Shown in pieces: positions 28,665 to 37,934 of a stretch of DNA of 64,000 bases; position 1 is the stretch's first letter; the number at the start of each line of letters is the position of its first letter. Below the pieces are notes generated by a model, which saw only the letters and a list, made by a program, of their open reading frames with translations, did no database searches and was not told the DNA's origin. The translations under genes were made by a program, and so were the position numbers. Source of the stretch: Acinetobacter sp. NIPH 2699 (GTDB lineage: Bacteria; Pseudomonadota; Gammaproteobacteria; Pseudomonadales; Moraxellaceae); assembly GCF_022549355.1 (NCBI RefSeq), contig NZ_JAKZGL010000001.1:62001-126000 (forward strand), written 5' to 3'.

Positions 28665-29882
28665 ATGCAGCAAAATTTTAAATTACTGGCTTGGGCGACT
28701 TTAGCCAATGGCACGTGCTTTTCCATGATTTTACCTTTACTTGCACCATTAATTCGACAGTTACAATTGACCGAAATACAAGGCGGTATCATTGTTTCTG
28801 CGGGTGCAATTTGTATGGCAATAGCCTCTGTCTTTATCGCTAAAAATCAAAAAATACAGACGCCATACCAATTAATGAGTTATGGTTTTTGGGGGATGAC
28901 AATCACTTGGGCTATTTTTACATTGATCCTCTATTTTGGGATTCATCAAACACTTCCTGTATTGATTATTTTTATTTTGTTAGTGATAAGTAGAGCAATG
29001 ACAGGTGCTTTTATGGCAATGCCCCAAATTGGTTTGCAAAGCTATGTTATGCAACAGGTAATAGGTACTGAACAGCGTAGCCAAAAAATGGCAATGTATG
29101 GAGCAATGAATAGTTTAGGGATGATCCTTGGACCGTTTGCAACTTCAGTTTTATTACTTGGCGGGATTTTACTACCCATGTGGGTTGCGGTTGCACTACT
29201 CATTATTTTTAGCATTGTATTAAGTTTTTCCTTTCGTAAGACCCCAGTCATTTCTGCTGAGAATATTCAACTAGACTCGAACACATCAGTAAAAACATTT
29301 TCAATAAAACCTGCTTTACCGTGGTTAATACTTGGCTTTAGTACGTATGTTGCGATTGTGACACTCAATATGACGGCAGGTTTTTATATTCAAGATCGTT
29401 TTCAGTTAACGACACAGCAAAGTGCGAGCTATTTTTCCCAGTGTATGCTGATCGTTGGTTTTAGCTTAGTGATTACTCAAATTTTAATCATGAAGGTTAT
29501 AAAGCTCAAGTTACAGATATTAGTTGGTTTGGGGATCATGTGTATGATTACTGGATTGTTATTATCTCTATTTACAAGTCAGATCCATATTTTCCAAGCA
29601 AGTTATGTGTTCTATGGGATGGGCGTTGCGAGTCTTTTACCTGCATTTACTACCGGCGCGGCTCAGTCTGTCAATCAAGATGCACAGGTCAAAATGGCAA
29701 GTATGTGTACAGCTATTCAAGCTTTAGGATTAATTGTTGCGCCTTTATTAAGCACATTTTTATATCAGTATGGGATAGCTCTGCCATTTTATCTCTTACT
29801 TATTTTAATGATTATTGTTGGGCTGTATTTCATTGGCATTACGATTTTGAGAGAGCGGAATGCTTATTTGAGTCATTCATAG
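28665..29882 (+). CDS. actD: MFS transporter, probable siderophore exporter
   Basis: 405 aa major facilitator with about 12 membrane segments. It begins FKLLAWATLANGTCFSMILP, and GAMNSLGMILGPFATSVLLL in the fifth helix resembles the drug/H+ antiporter motif C (Gly-Pro-rich). That motif is typical of exporters, so siderophore secretion is the likely role. This is the eighth gene of the acinetoferrin-type set. It has a different MFS subtype from the gene at 24952, so the two are not duplicates. A terminator-like hairpin precedes it. Confidence 0.82.
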   Translation: MQQNFKLLAWATLANGTCFSMILPLLAPLIRQLQLTEIQGGIIVSAGAICMAIASVFIAKNQKIQTPYQLMSYGFWGMTITWAIFTLILYFGIHQTLPVLIIFILLVISRAMTGAFMAMPQIGLQSYVMQQVIGTEQRSQKMAMYGAMNSLGMILGPFATSVLLLGGILLPMWVAVALLIIFSIVLSFSFRKTPVISAENIQLDSNTSVKTFSIKPALPWLILGFSTYVAIVTLNMTAGFYIQDRFQLTTQQSASYFSQCMLIVGFSLVITQILIMKVIKLKLQILVGLGIMCMITGLLLSLFTSQIHIFQASYVFYGMGVASLLPAFTTGAAQSVNQDAQVKMASMCTAIQALGLIVAPLLSTFLYQYGIALPFYLLLILMIIVGLYFIGITILRERNAYLSHS

Positions 29883-29962
29883 CGTTTATAGCATGAATAC
29901 TGGTTTGTATTTTTCGAAAGAGTGGACAAAGACCAGTTATATATTGCGGTAAAAAGCATTAA

Positions 29963-30061
29963 TGCTGTTTCTATTTTCAGCTTGAAGAAGTAGGGCAAAC
30001 TTTATGTGGAAATTGTCCTTTACAGTTAAAAGAAATGAAAGTAAATCATGACTCAAACTGA
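29963..30061 (+). pseudogene. C-terminal remnant of FhuF-type ferric-siderophore reductase
   Basis: The frame reads CCFYFQLEEVGQTLCGNCPL and then 12 more residues to a stop. It reproduces the C-terminal [2Fe-2S] ligand pattern of FhuF/FsrA reductases, Cys-Cys-x10-15-Cys-x2-Cys with a trailing CPL. A stop codon lies immediately before the first Cys, and no upstream coding remains. It therefore looks like the tail of a lost reductase gene that once stood between the exporter and the second receptor. Confidence 0.6.
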
Positions 30062-30183
30062 TCACTCTGAATGATTAGTTGCCGCTTATCAAAATATTGC
30101 AACTTCAACGATCGGACGATCAATTACTGATTGTAAGACTTTGCTCGATTTGTTTGCATAAAATAATATGTATACCATTTTAA

Positions 30184-30198
30184 TGTTAATCATTCTCA
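30184..30198. promoter_or_regulatory. Fur-like box upstream of second receptor
   Basis: TGTTAATCATTCTCA matches the 7-1-7 Fur core TGATAAT-N-ATTATCA at 12 of 14 positions. It lies 79 bp before the receptor ATG, a normal operator distance. Confidence 0.65.
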
Positions 30199-30276
30199 TT
30201 AATATTTAGATTAAGTATAATGTCTCGCTTTTTGGATATTTATAGTGGCGTGAAAGGCTTTTTGGAGAAGTAAAAA

Positions 30277-32577
30277 ATGAATGTGAACACTGAAATTGGG
30301 GCTGAATTAAAGAGCCAAACAAATACACAACAGTTTTTATTTAAGATGACACCGTGTTGTCTTGCTGTTTTGACCCTGTTTGCTCAACAGGCGTATGCAG
30401 AAACAGTTTCTTCTGATGCATCGGTTACACAAAAGCCTACGGCTCAGTTAGAAAAAATTGTGATAACAGCAACACGCGCACCAAAGAATATTGCAGATAT
30501 TGCTGGTACAGTTCAAACTATTGAAAAAAAACAAATTGAACAACAAAGTGGCGCAGGTCGGAAACTAGCTGATGTGTTAGCGCAATTGGTACCATCACTT
30601 GCACCAAGTAGTGGCACGACCAGTAACTATGGACAATCCATGCGTGGCCGTAATGTATTGGTTATGATTGATGGCGTATCACAAACAGGTTCACGTGATG
30701 TGTCTCGCCAGTTGAACAGCATCAGCCCAAGTATGATTGAACGTATTGAAGTTATTTCTGGCGCCACTAGCATTTATGGTTCTGGAGCGACAGGAGGTAT
30801 TATCAATATCATCACCAAACGTGCTGATACGTCAAAACCACTAAGCTTTGAAAGCAAAGTCGGTATTACTTCTTCTGACACATTCCGTGGTGATGGTTTG
30901 GCGTATGAAGTAGGACAATCGGTTTCATTTAGCAAAGGTAATGTAGATGGCTTCTTAGGTGCAAACTTCACCAGTCGCGGTTCTCAGTTTGATGGAGATG
31001 GTGATCGTATCTCTTTAAGTCCTTGGCAAGGCAGTACCATGGACACGGATACCATTGATGTCAATGGTCGACTAAATTTCAATTTAGCAGATAATCAAAC
31101 ATTAAGTTTTGGCGCACAATATTATAAAGACAAACAAGATACGGATTATGGCCCGGATTATTCATACTTACCTACTACAGGGACAAGTAATGATGTTACT
31201 GCACCAAGTTATAAGGCGATTAAAGGCTTGAAGTTGGGTAACCATTTATTTACCGAACGCTACGCAATAAATTCACAATATCAAAATCAAGACTTTTTAG
31301 GTCAAGTTCTGAATATCGAAGCTTATTACCGAAATGAAAAAGCGCGATTTTTCCCATATGGTTTGACAACGAAAGCCGTGACTTCTGTTAACCAATCTCA
31401 ATCAGAAATTGATGTTGCAGGCTTACGTTCAACTATGCAATCAGATTTTAGTATTGCGGATAGAGACCTTAAGTTAACTTATGGTCTCGATTATGATTGG
31501 GAAAAGGATGAGCAGTATGTTGATATTTTGGCAACAGAATATCCATATTTAGTTTATACGCCAACAGGTGTACGTAAAGGGTATGGTCCTAATACAGAAG
31601 TTCAAAATGTTGGTGCTTTTGTACAAGGTGACTATGCCATTAATGATCTATTGAACGTTCAAGCGGGCATACGTTATCAATATATTCAGGCGGATACTGA
31701 GGCTTATATTCCAAGTCGTGAATCAACAATGGTTCCTGCTGGTTCTACCCATGATGATAAACCTCTCTTTAATTTAGGGGCCGTTTATAAGATTGATGAT
31801 ACACAGCAAATCTATGCAAACTTTTCACAAGGTTTTAGCTTCCCAGATGTGCAGCGTATGCTACGTGATGTATCTACTTATACGGTCTCAACTTCAAACC
31901 TCCAACCGATTACTGTGAATAGCTACGAATTGGGTTGGCGTTTAAACCAGGATGATGGTTTAAATGTAGGATTAACAGGTTTTTATAACACCTCTGATAA
32001 AACGTTACAATTCAGTAATCGAGCAGCCAAAATTGTAGATACGGATCAACGTGTTTATGGTGCAGAAGCAACGGTAAGTTATCCATTTATGGATAATTAC
32101 AAAGTTGGTGGTACTTTAGCTTATACACGTGGGCAATATAAAGATGTAGCAAATAAATGGCATGAACTAAACTCTTTTGCTGTTTCGCCAGTGAAAGGAA
32201 CATTATTTGCAGAATGGGATAATGATGAAGGTTATGGCGTGCGTGTTCAAATGCAAGCAATTAAAGGGACAAGCAAGGCCTATAATGATGATCGTAAACT
32301 AGCAGCATTCGCTGCTGCGAGTAATGATGAAGCATTCCAACAAGCTGTGAAAAATGATGGAAATATTGCTGCAAAAATTAAAGGCTACGCTACGATGGAT
32401 GTGTTAGCGCATGCACCAGTCTGGAAAGGTCGTGTAGATTTTGGTGTATATAACGTTTGGGGCCTTCAATACAATACGGTATTTGCACAACAAGTAGCAG
32501 TATCAAATGGTAATCCATTGTTAGAAATCCCTGCTGAAGGCCGTACTTATGGCTTAAGTTATACCTTTAACTATTAA
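30277..32577 (+). CDS. Second TonB-dependent receptor, paralogue of the one at 26217
   Basis: 766 aa. The signal peptide ends near AYA-E (residue 39; a long n-region precedes it). The TonB box is KIVITATRA. The plug has SMRGRNVLVMIDGVSQTGSR and SGATSIYGSGATGGIINIIT, nearly the same as the upstream receptor. The barrel ends GLSYTFNY. It has its own Fur-like site, so it is a separate transcription unit. It may take up the same siderophore, a degraded or dehydrated form, or a foreign (xeno-) siderophore. The paralogues differ most in mid-barrel loops, where ligand contacts lie. Confidence 0.88.
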   Translation: MNVNTEIGAELKSQTNTQQFLFKMTPCCLAVLTLFAQQAYAETVSSDASVTQKPTAQLEKIVITATRAPKNIADIAGTVQTIEKKQIEQQSGAGRKLADVLAQLVPSLAPSSGTTSNYGQSMRGRNVLVMIDGVSQTGSRDVSRQLNSISPSMIERIEVISGATSIYGSGATGGIINIITKRADTSKPLSFESKVGITSSDTFRGDGLAYEVGQSVSFSKGNVDGFLGANFTSRGSQFDGDGDRISLSPWQGSTMDTDTIDVNGRLNFNLADNQTLSFGAQYYKDKQDTDYGPDYSYLPTTGTSNDVTAPSYKAIKGLKLGNHLFTERYAINSQYQNQDFLGQVLNIEAYYRNEKARFFPYGLTTKAVTSVNQSQSEIDVAGLRSTMQSDFSIADRDLKLTYGLDYDWEKDEQYVDILATEYPYLVYTPTGVRKGYGPNTEVQNVGAFVQGDYAINDLLNVQAGIRYQYIQADTEAYIPSRESTMVPAGSTHDDKPLFNLGAVYKIDDTQQIYANFSQGFSFPDVQRMLRDVSTYTVSTSNLQPITVNSYELGWRLNQDDGLNVGLTGFYNTSDKTLQFSNRAAKIVDTDQRVYGAEATVSYPFMDNYKVGGTLAYTRGQYKDVANKWHELNSFAVSPVKGTLFAEWDNDEGYGVRVQMQAIKGTSKAYNDDRKLAAFAAASNDEAFQQAVKNDGNIAAKIKGYATMDVLAHAPVWKGRVDFGVYNVWGLQYNTVFAQQVAVSNGNPLLEIPAEGRTYGLSYTFNY

Positions 32578-32815
32578 TTCAAGATGATCAAACGTTTTGG
32601 GCTTATGTCTAGCTGGCAAAGCTCAAATCCGATCATTAAACGTTCACAAATTCTTTAAAGGTGCAAGTTTTTTACCCAATTATAACAAATGACAATAAGA
32701 AGCTTAGCTTGTTGTATGTTTTTTGATCAATTTCATTTCATTTATTTACAGCCTGCATTATTGGCATCTTTATTGGTTATTCTAGATAACGTAATAAAAA
32801 AGCTAAGGAGTAAAA

Positions 32816-34951
32816 ATGCTTATTTTTCATGATTATCCTGTTCATGGGGCAATTTTTGATATGGATGGCACAATGTTTGATACTGAGCGGTTACGGTTTC
32901 AAACATTGAAACAGGCATCTCAAGAACTCATTGGACAGGAATTTTCTGATGATTATCTCATGCACTGCTTAGGTTTAAGTGCAAAAACTGCTGAGCAGCT
33001 CGCGCAAAAATATTATGGTGAGGATATTCCTTATCAAGCAATTCGAAAACGTGCTGATGAATTAGAATTAGAGTCTGTTCGTCATCTAGGCGTACCCATT
33101 AAAAGGGGCTTGGTTCAAGTCTTAGAGCGGTTAAGAAAGTCCGGTTTAAGGATGGCCGTTGCAACTTCTAGCCGTCGTGCAATTGCAGAAGAATATTTGA
33201 TTAATGCCAATGTTTATAAATTTTTTGATGTATTGGTTTGTGGCGATGAAGTTGAAAAGGGTAAGCCGCATCCAGAAATTTTCTTAAAGGCGGCTGAACA
33301 GTTAAACTTGGATACATCGACCTGTTTGATGTTTGAAGACTCTGAAAATGGTATTCGTTCGGCTTATGATGCGGCTGGTATAACCATTTTACTTAAAGAT
33401 ATCAAAGAACCAAATGACGAAATGCTGTCTAAGGCAAATTTCTATTATCAAGACATGTATGAGTGCCTAAATGCTTTAGATCAATATATTCCTGAAATGG
33501 GAATGCCGATACTACAAGAAGCTTTTCCACAAAGTCTAAATCAGTTAACGGTTGGGATTCATGGTTTTGGTGCAATTGGTGGTGGCTATATTGCCCAAAT
33601 CCTGTCGCATTGGGATGGTTTTACCCGACCACAACGAATATTGGCATCGACGAGAAATCGTTTATATCTTGAGTCTGTGAATACTTTTGCTGGTTATAGC
33701 ATCCGATATGGTCAATCCTCTTATGATGAGCGAATTGATAATCTAACTGTCATTGATGCTAATAATGAACAGCAAATGCTTGAAATGTATATGCAGTCCA
33801 GTCTGATTGCATTATGTATCCCTGAAAATGCAATTGAATCAGAAGCTAAAGTGATTGCGAAGGGCTTACTTGCTCGTTTTATGTCTCAGGATATACAGCA
33901 TAATAATGAACCAATTACTTTTTTAATTGTTCTCAATAAAGTGTGTGCAAAATATCTGGTACTCAAATATATCCGTGATGCTTTACTTGAAATCAGTGAT
34001 GAAGACATTGCTGAACATATATTAAGTGAACACTATTTTTGTGATACGGTCGTGAACCGAATGGTTTCAAAACTGACCGATCAAGCCTTATATCGTCAAC
34101 TCAATATCAAGCATCGCTTATATATACAGAGTCAAGCCAACTTGAATGAAGACTCGGTTGAACTTTCAGATGAAACCACTTTAAGCGAGAAACATGAGAA
34201 ACAAATGACGCGATGCTTGGAAGACCTACGTGAGCAATTCCAAGCGGGTCAAAGCATGCAAAATATGGATCTCATTTTATTCAACAGTGAAGCAGACATG
34301 CCAATTTATGTTGAAAATCGAAGTCCGCTCTTAAGCAAAATGCGTCAAATGGTCCTAGTTGATCAGATTGCAGATATTCAAATGATTAAAAATCGTTTGT
34401 GGAATGGCTGTCATGCCATGTTGGCTTGGTATGCAAGTCTAAATGACATGGAAACCATCGGTATCGCGATGTCTGATCAAAGGATGCAGTGTTTTGTTGA
34501 GCAACTGGTCGATGAAGTTAAATTGGGCTTAGGCAATATCGTTCCAAATCAAGCCAAAGAATTGGATCGCATGGCAGAGAGTTTCTTGTACTCATGTCGA
34601 TCAGCCTACAAAGATCCTTGTGAACGCGTGGCTAGAGACCCTTTACGGAAGCTAAGTTTTAATGAGCGTGTTTTGGGTAGCATAGAGCAGCACATCCACC
34701 AGCAAATTCCTTATCAAAATTTATTGAAAGGGGCGATTTACGGCTATGTGTATGCTTTAAAAATTCTAGATGTAGATGAAATGGTAATCGTACAGCATCT
34801 ACAAAAACATGTTACACAATTGGATCTTCCTGAAAGTCAGCATAAAGTGTTACTTGATGCACTTTATAGCGGAATACAGTCGCAATTGAAAGAACAGGGT
34901 ATCGGACTTGATTTTAAAAAGAGCTTAGGAACCCAGCCCGAAATAGCTTAA
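32816..34951 (+). CDS. mtlD: Bifunctional mannitol-1-phosphate dehydrogenase/phosphatase
   Basis: 711 aa fusion. Residues 1 to about 220 form a HAD phosphatase: motif I FDMDGTMFDTERLR, motif II VATSSRR, motif III KPHPEIF with MFEDSENGI. From about residue 240 there is a mannitol dehydrogenase-type domain with the NAD(P) loop GIHGFGAIGGGYIAQ and a C-terminal helical domain. It reduces fructose-6-phosphate and then dephosphorylates mannitol-1-phosphate to mannitol. In A. baumannii and A. baylyi the same unusual fusion makes mannitol as a compatible solute under salt stress. AAGGAG precedes the ATG. It is monocistronic, with a terminator-like hairpin after the stop. Confidence 0.9.
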   Translation: MLIFHDYPVHGAIFDMDGTMFDTERLRFQTLKQASQELIGQEFSDDYLMHCLGLSAKTAEQLAQKYYGEDIPYQAIRKRADELELESVRHLGVPIKRGLVQVLERLRKSGLRMAVATSSRRAIAEEYLINANVYKFFDVLVCGDEVEKGKPHPEIFLKAAEQLNLDTSTCLMFEDSENGIRSAYDAAGITILLKDIKEPNDEMLSKANFYYQDMYECLNALDQYIPEMGMPILQEAFPQSLNQLTVGIHGFGAIGGGYIAQILSHWDGFTRPQRILASTRNRLYLESVNTFAGYSIRYGQSSYDERIDNLTVIDANNEQQMLEMYMQSSLIALCIPENAIESEAKVIAKGLLARFMSQDIQHNNEPITFLIVLNKVCAKYLVLKYIRDALLEISDEDIAEHILSEHYFCDTVVNRMVSKLTDQALYRQLNIKHRLYIQSQANLNEDSVELSDETTLSEKHEKQMTRCLEDLREQFQAGQSMQNMDLILFNSEADMPIYVENRSPLLSKMRQMVLVDQIADIQMIKNRLWNGCHAMLAWYASLNDMETIGIAMSDQRMQCFVEQLVDEVKLGLGNIVPNQAKELDRMAESFLYSCRSAYKDPCERVARDPLRKLSFNERVLGSIEQHIHQQIPYQNLLKGAIYGYVYALKILDVDEMVIVQHLQKHVTQLDLPESQHKVLLDALYSGIQSQLKEQGIGLDFKKSLGTQPEIA

Positions 34952-34952
34952 A

Positions 34953-34977
34953 TTAAAGCGTCAAGGCGCTTTAAAAA
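34953..34977 (+). terminator. Terminator after mtlD
   Basis: TTAAAGCG / CGCTTTAA inverted repeat with a short loop, followed on the + strand by an A run; the reverse complement would give the T tract. It may therefore act mainly on the other strand. Confidence 0.45.
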
Positions 34978-35056
34978 ACGACGTGATTTATGTTTGAATA
35001 ACACAACTTCGAAAATGATCTAGCAAGTTGTGTTATTACAAGCATCCACAAAACTG

Positions 35057-35653
35057 ATGGCGACTAGCGAACATGATTATTCTGAATGGCATCGCGGTCG
35101 GGTCGAATATGGTGTGTGGTATATCGAAATTGATCAACCTGAACTGATTGAATATCTAGATCAATTACAACAAGAATTTTCTGATCTATTGCTTCCATTG
35201 AATCAACGCCAATATCATATTACCTTGTTTGTGGCTGGTTTTTTGACGGCAAATATACCCAACTTTGATGATGATTTTGAAATTTCTCAACTCAAGCAAC
35301 AAATTGAATGTTTAGAAGAATTACAGCTAGATGCTTTCGAACTTGAAGTTACTCAAGTGGATAGCTATAGCAGTGCTTTATTTTTACATATTCATGATCA
35401 GAATGAGATTCTCACAAAAATCCGTCAATGTTTTGACCAAAGCTCAAAGGAAGTTGCAGCTCCCGTATATTGTCCGCATATTACATTGGGACTGTATCGT
35501 GAGGCATGGAGCAGTGACTTGGTCCTTGAGCGTATACAAAAGTTGCAACCACGAAAATTTAAAATTCAGGTAGATCATTTAACTTTCGGCTATTATAAAG
35601 CACAGATTTTACAAGGATTCCTTTATCCTTATCATCAGCTTAGATTAGGTTAA
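35057..35653 (+). CDS. 2'-5' RNA ligase-like / 2H phosphoesterase family protein
   Basis: 198 aa from the ATG at 35057; a GTG at 35030 is the longest start. Two His-x-Thr motifs are visible: YHITLFV near residue 53 and PHITLGLY near residue 143. This is the signature of the 2H phosphoesterase superfamily (LigT, cyclic phosphodiesterases). It would act on 2',3'-cyclic or 2'-5' phosphodiester bonds. It lies 2 bp before cobU, so it is co-transcribed with cobalamin genes. One might imagine a role in nucleotide-loop or ribazole phosphate chemistry, but nothing in the sequence proves it. Confidence 0.75.
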   Translation: MATSEHDYSEWHRGRVEYGVWYIEIDQPELIEYLDQLQQEFSDLLLPLNQRQYHITLFVAGFLTANIPNFDDDFEISQLKQQIECLEELQLDAFELEVTQVDSYSSALFLHIHDQNEILTKIRQCFDQSSKEVAAPVYCPHITLGLYREAWSSDLVLERIQKLQPRKFKIQVDHLTFGYYKAQILQGFLYPYHQLRLG

Positions 35654-35655
35654 AT

Positions 35656-36180
35656 ATGTTGCAACTGATTTTGGGTGGCGCTCGTTCAGGCAAAAGTCGT
35701 TTGGCTGAACAAACAGCTAAAGAGAGTGGTTTATCTGTTGTATATGTTGCAACGGCGCAAGCCTTAGATGAAGAAATGCAACAACGGATTGTACATCATC
35801 AACAGCAACGCCCTGAACACTGGTATTTGTGTGAAGAGCCCATTTTTCTTGCTGACAAACTACGACAACTTGATCAGGAAAATCAGTTGATTTTGGTTGA
35901 TTGTCTTACCTTGTGGTTGAGCAATTTATTGCTAGCTGAAGATTTGGCATTGCAGCAACAACAAGTTGAAAAATTATTTGATGTACTGCCAAAACTGAAA
36001 TCAAAAATTATTTTGGTCAGCAATGAAACAGGTCTTGGTGTCGTACCAATGGGCGAAATCAATCGTCGTTTTGTCGATGAAGCAGGGCGTTTGCATCAAG
36101 TTTTAGGGCAGTTAGCCCATAAAGTCGTATTTTGTGTAGCAGGCTTTCCCATGATTTTAAAAGCAGAAAATGAGGATTAA
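35656..36180 (+). CDS. cobU: Adenosylcobinamide kinase / guanylyltransferase
   Basis: 174 aa. It begins MLQLILGGARSGKSRLAEQ, the P-loop of CobU/CobP. VYVATAQALDEEMQQRI with the guanylylated-His region (HHQQQRPEHW), LVDCLTLWLSNLL and LVSNETGLGVVPMGEINRRF follow, all diagnostic. It phosphorylates adenosylcobinamide and transfers GMP to form AdoCbi-GDP in the cytoplasm. It precedes cobT by 94 bp. No corrin-ring synthesis genes are nearby, so this cluster supports cobinamide salvage and nucleotide-loop assembly rather than de novo synthesis. Confidence 0.93.
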   Translation: MLQLILGGARSGKSRLAEQTAKESGLSVVYVATAQALDEEMQQRIVHHQQQRPEHWYLCEEPIFLADKLRQLDQENQLILVDCLTLWLSNLLLAEDLALQQQQVEKLFDVLPKLKSKIILVSNETGLGVVPMGEINRRFVDEAGRLHQVLGQLAHKVVFCVAGFPMILKAENED

Positions 36181-36274
36181 CAACAAATTAACTCTCTGTC
36201 GCCAACGTGATCGTAAATGATGGTTATGTTTCTCTTTAAAATTAAAAAACTTTTAGAATTGGTATGAAAAACAA

Positions 36275-37345
36275 ATGATTGAACAAGTAGATTGGTTTTT
36301 GACGACAGTTAGGCAACCAGAGATGAAAGCAAAATTGCAAGCTGAACAACGCCAATCGCAATTGACTAAACCAACAGGTGCATTAGGCGATCTTGAACAA
36401 ATTGCGATTCAGTTAGCCAGTTTGCAAAGTACAGCTCATCCACAAATACAACAGCCTTGGATTAGTGTTTTTGCAGGTGATCATGGCGTGGTTGAAGAAA
36501 ATATTTCTGCCTATCCACAAGCGGTGACACGTCAAATGCTCCAAAATTTTGCATCTGGCGGTGCTGCCATTAGTGTGATTGCCAAACATCATCAAGCACA
36601 TTTACAGGTAATTGATTGTGGTACGGTCGGTGATGTTTATGACTATATTGGCGTTGAGCGTCATTGTATTCGAGCAGGTACAGCAAATTTTGCCAAACAA
36701 ACGGCGATGAGTGAATCAGAATGTGCTGCTGCATTACAATTGGGTAAAGACAGCGTTGATCTGGCAAAATCAAATGATGCTGATGTCTTTATTGCTGGGG
36801 AAATGGGCATTGGTAATACTTGTTCAGCATCAGCACTGGCCTGTTTGTTATTGAATGAAAGTGCCGAGCAACTGACTGGTGTTGGGACTGGAATTAATAA
36901 TGAACAGTTGCAACATAAGATTGCAGTTATTGATCGCGCTGCGAAATTACATCAATCACATACTGATAACGATGTTTTTAAAATCTTGGCGGCAGTAGGC
37001 GGGCTAGAAATTGCTGCAATGACAGGTGCATATTTACGTTGTGCGCAAATAGGTCTGCCAATCATCGTTGATGGATTTATTAGTTCAGTTGCAGCCTTGT
37101 GCGCTATACGTATTCAACCACAAGTCAGAGAATGGATGTTATTCGGACATCAGTCCGCTGAATATGGTCATCAACGGATATTAAAAGAACTAAATGCTCA
37201 GCCAATTTTAAACATGAACCTACGGTTAGGTGAAGGGAGTGGCGCTGGAGCTGCACTGTCAATGATTCAACTGGCTTGTGTGTTACACAATCAAATGGCA
37301 ACTTTTGCAGAAGCAGCAGTTTCAGGGGACAAAGTTGCGCATTGA
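36275..37345 (+). CDS. cobT: Nicotinate-nucleotide:DMB phosphoribosyltransferase
   Basis: 356 aa. CobT features are KPTGALGDLEQIAIQLASLQ near the N-terminus, VFAGDHGVVEENISAYPQAV, GEMGIGNTCSASALACLL, and the conserved C-terminal NLRLGEGSGAGAALSM. The family's catalytic Glu is the one in RLGEGSGA. It makes alpha-ribazole 5'-phosphate from dimethylbenzimidazole and nicotinate mononucleotide. The end overlaps cobC by 11 bp. Confidence 0.94.
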   Translation: MIEQVDWFLTTVRQPEMKAKLQAEQRQSQLTKPTGALGDLEQIAIQLASLQSTAHPQIQQPWISVFAGDHGVVEENISAYPQAVTRQMLQNFASGGAAISVIAKHHQAHLQVIDCGTVGDVYDYIGVERHCIRAGTANFAKQTAMSESECAAALQLGKDSVDLAKSNDADVFIAGEMGIGNTCSASALACLLLNESAEQLTGVGTGINNEQLQHKIAVIDRAAKLHQSHTDNDVFKILAAVGGLEIAAMTGAYLRCAQIGLPIIVDGFISSVAALCAIRIQPQVREWMLFGHQSAEYGHQRILKELNAQPILNMNLRLGEGSGAGAALSMIQLACVLHNQMATFAEAAVSGDKVAH

Positions 37346-37934
37346 TTTATTACGGCATGGTGAAACCACACTGAGCCATACACTGCGTGGGCATCTCGAT
37401 GATGAACTCACTCAACAAGGTTGGTTGCAGATGCAATCAACTACTCAAAATGCAATTGATCAGAATACTGTTTGGGATGTGATTATCAGTTCACCTTTAC
37501 AACGTTGCTGTGTTTTTGCAGAGCATCTGGCAAAACTTTTGCAACGACCTTTAATTATTAATCAGCACATTAAAGAAATGTATTTTGGTGATTGGGAAGG
37601 GATTTCAACACAAAAGATTTATGAAACATCGCCTGAGTTATTGGCCAACTTTTGGCAGTTTCCGACTCAATACCACGCACCAAATGGTGAATCTTTAGCG
37701 CAATTCCAACAACGAATCCTGACTGGTTTTGAACAAATTCATCAGCAAATGCAGGAAAACCATTGGCAAACTGCTTTGATTGTGACGCATGGCGGAGTCA
37801 TTAAGTTACTGACTTGTTTGGCTAGACAACAAGATGTCAATGAATTGTTAAAAATGCCTGCTGAATTAGGACAGCTTTATTCATTAATCATTTCACAACA
37901 GCAAGAACAATTAAGCTTTCAGGAATGTGTCTGA
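37335..37934 (+). CDS. cobC: Alpha-ribazole phosphatase (histidine phosphatase family)
   Basis: 199 aa from TTG at 37335, which follows AGGGGA at about 37324 and gives the family N-terminus LRIDLLRHGETTLS. The frame is open further upstream inside cobT, but those residues are not family-like. The RHG motif carries the phosphohistidine, and TALIVTHGGVIKLL is the second active-site His. It removes the phosphate from alpha-ribazole phosphate or adenosylcobalamin phosphate. Its stop shares bases with the likely cobS start, TGATG at 37932-37936. Confidence 0.88.
   Translation: MRIDLLRHGETTLSHTLRGHLDDELTQQGWLQMQSTTQNAIDQNTVWDVIISSPLQRCCVFAEHLAKLLQRPLIINQHIKEMYFGDWEGISTQKIYETSPELLANFWQFPTQYHAPNGESLAQFQQRILTGFEQIHQQMQENHWQTALIVTHGGVIKLLTCLARQQDVNELLKMPAELGQLYSLIISQQQEQLSFQECV

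Larger units (their letters stand above)
29883..30276. other. Intergenic stretch with reductase relic and a Fur-like promoter
   Basis: 394 bp. It holds a FhuF-like C-terminal relic (29963-30061). A second decayed reading follows from 30048 (MTQTDHSE, a stop, then LVAAYQNIATSTIG), which I cannot assign. The promoter region of the next receptor has a Fur-like site at 30184-30198. No intact gene is present. Confidence 0.6.

Noticed and set aside
30048..30162. Reading frame MTQTDHSE-stop-LVAAYQNIATSTIG as a gene
   Set aside because: An in-frame stop, no ribosome site and no family I can name; treated as decayed sequence in the intergenic region.
35030..36274. Cobalamin riboswitch before cobU or cobT
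   Set aside because: No B12-box-like conserved sequence or long structured leader was seen; the gaps are too short or AT-rich.
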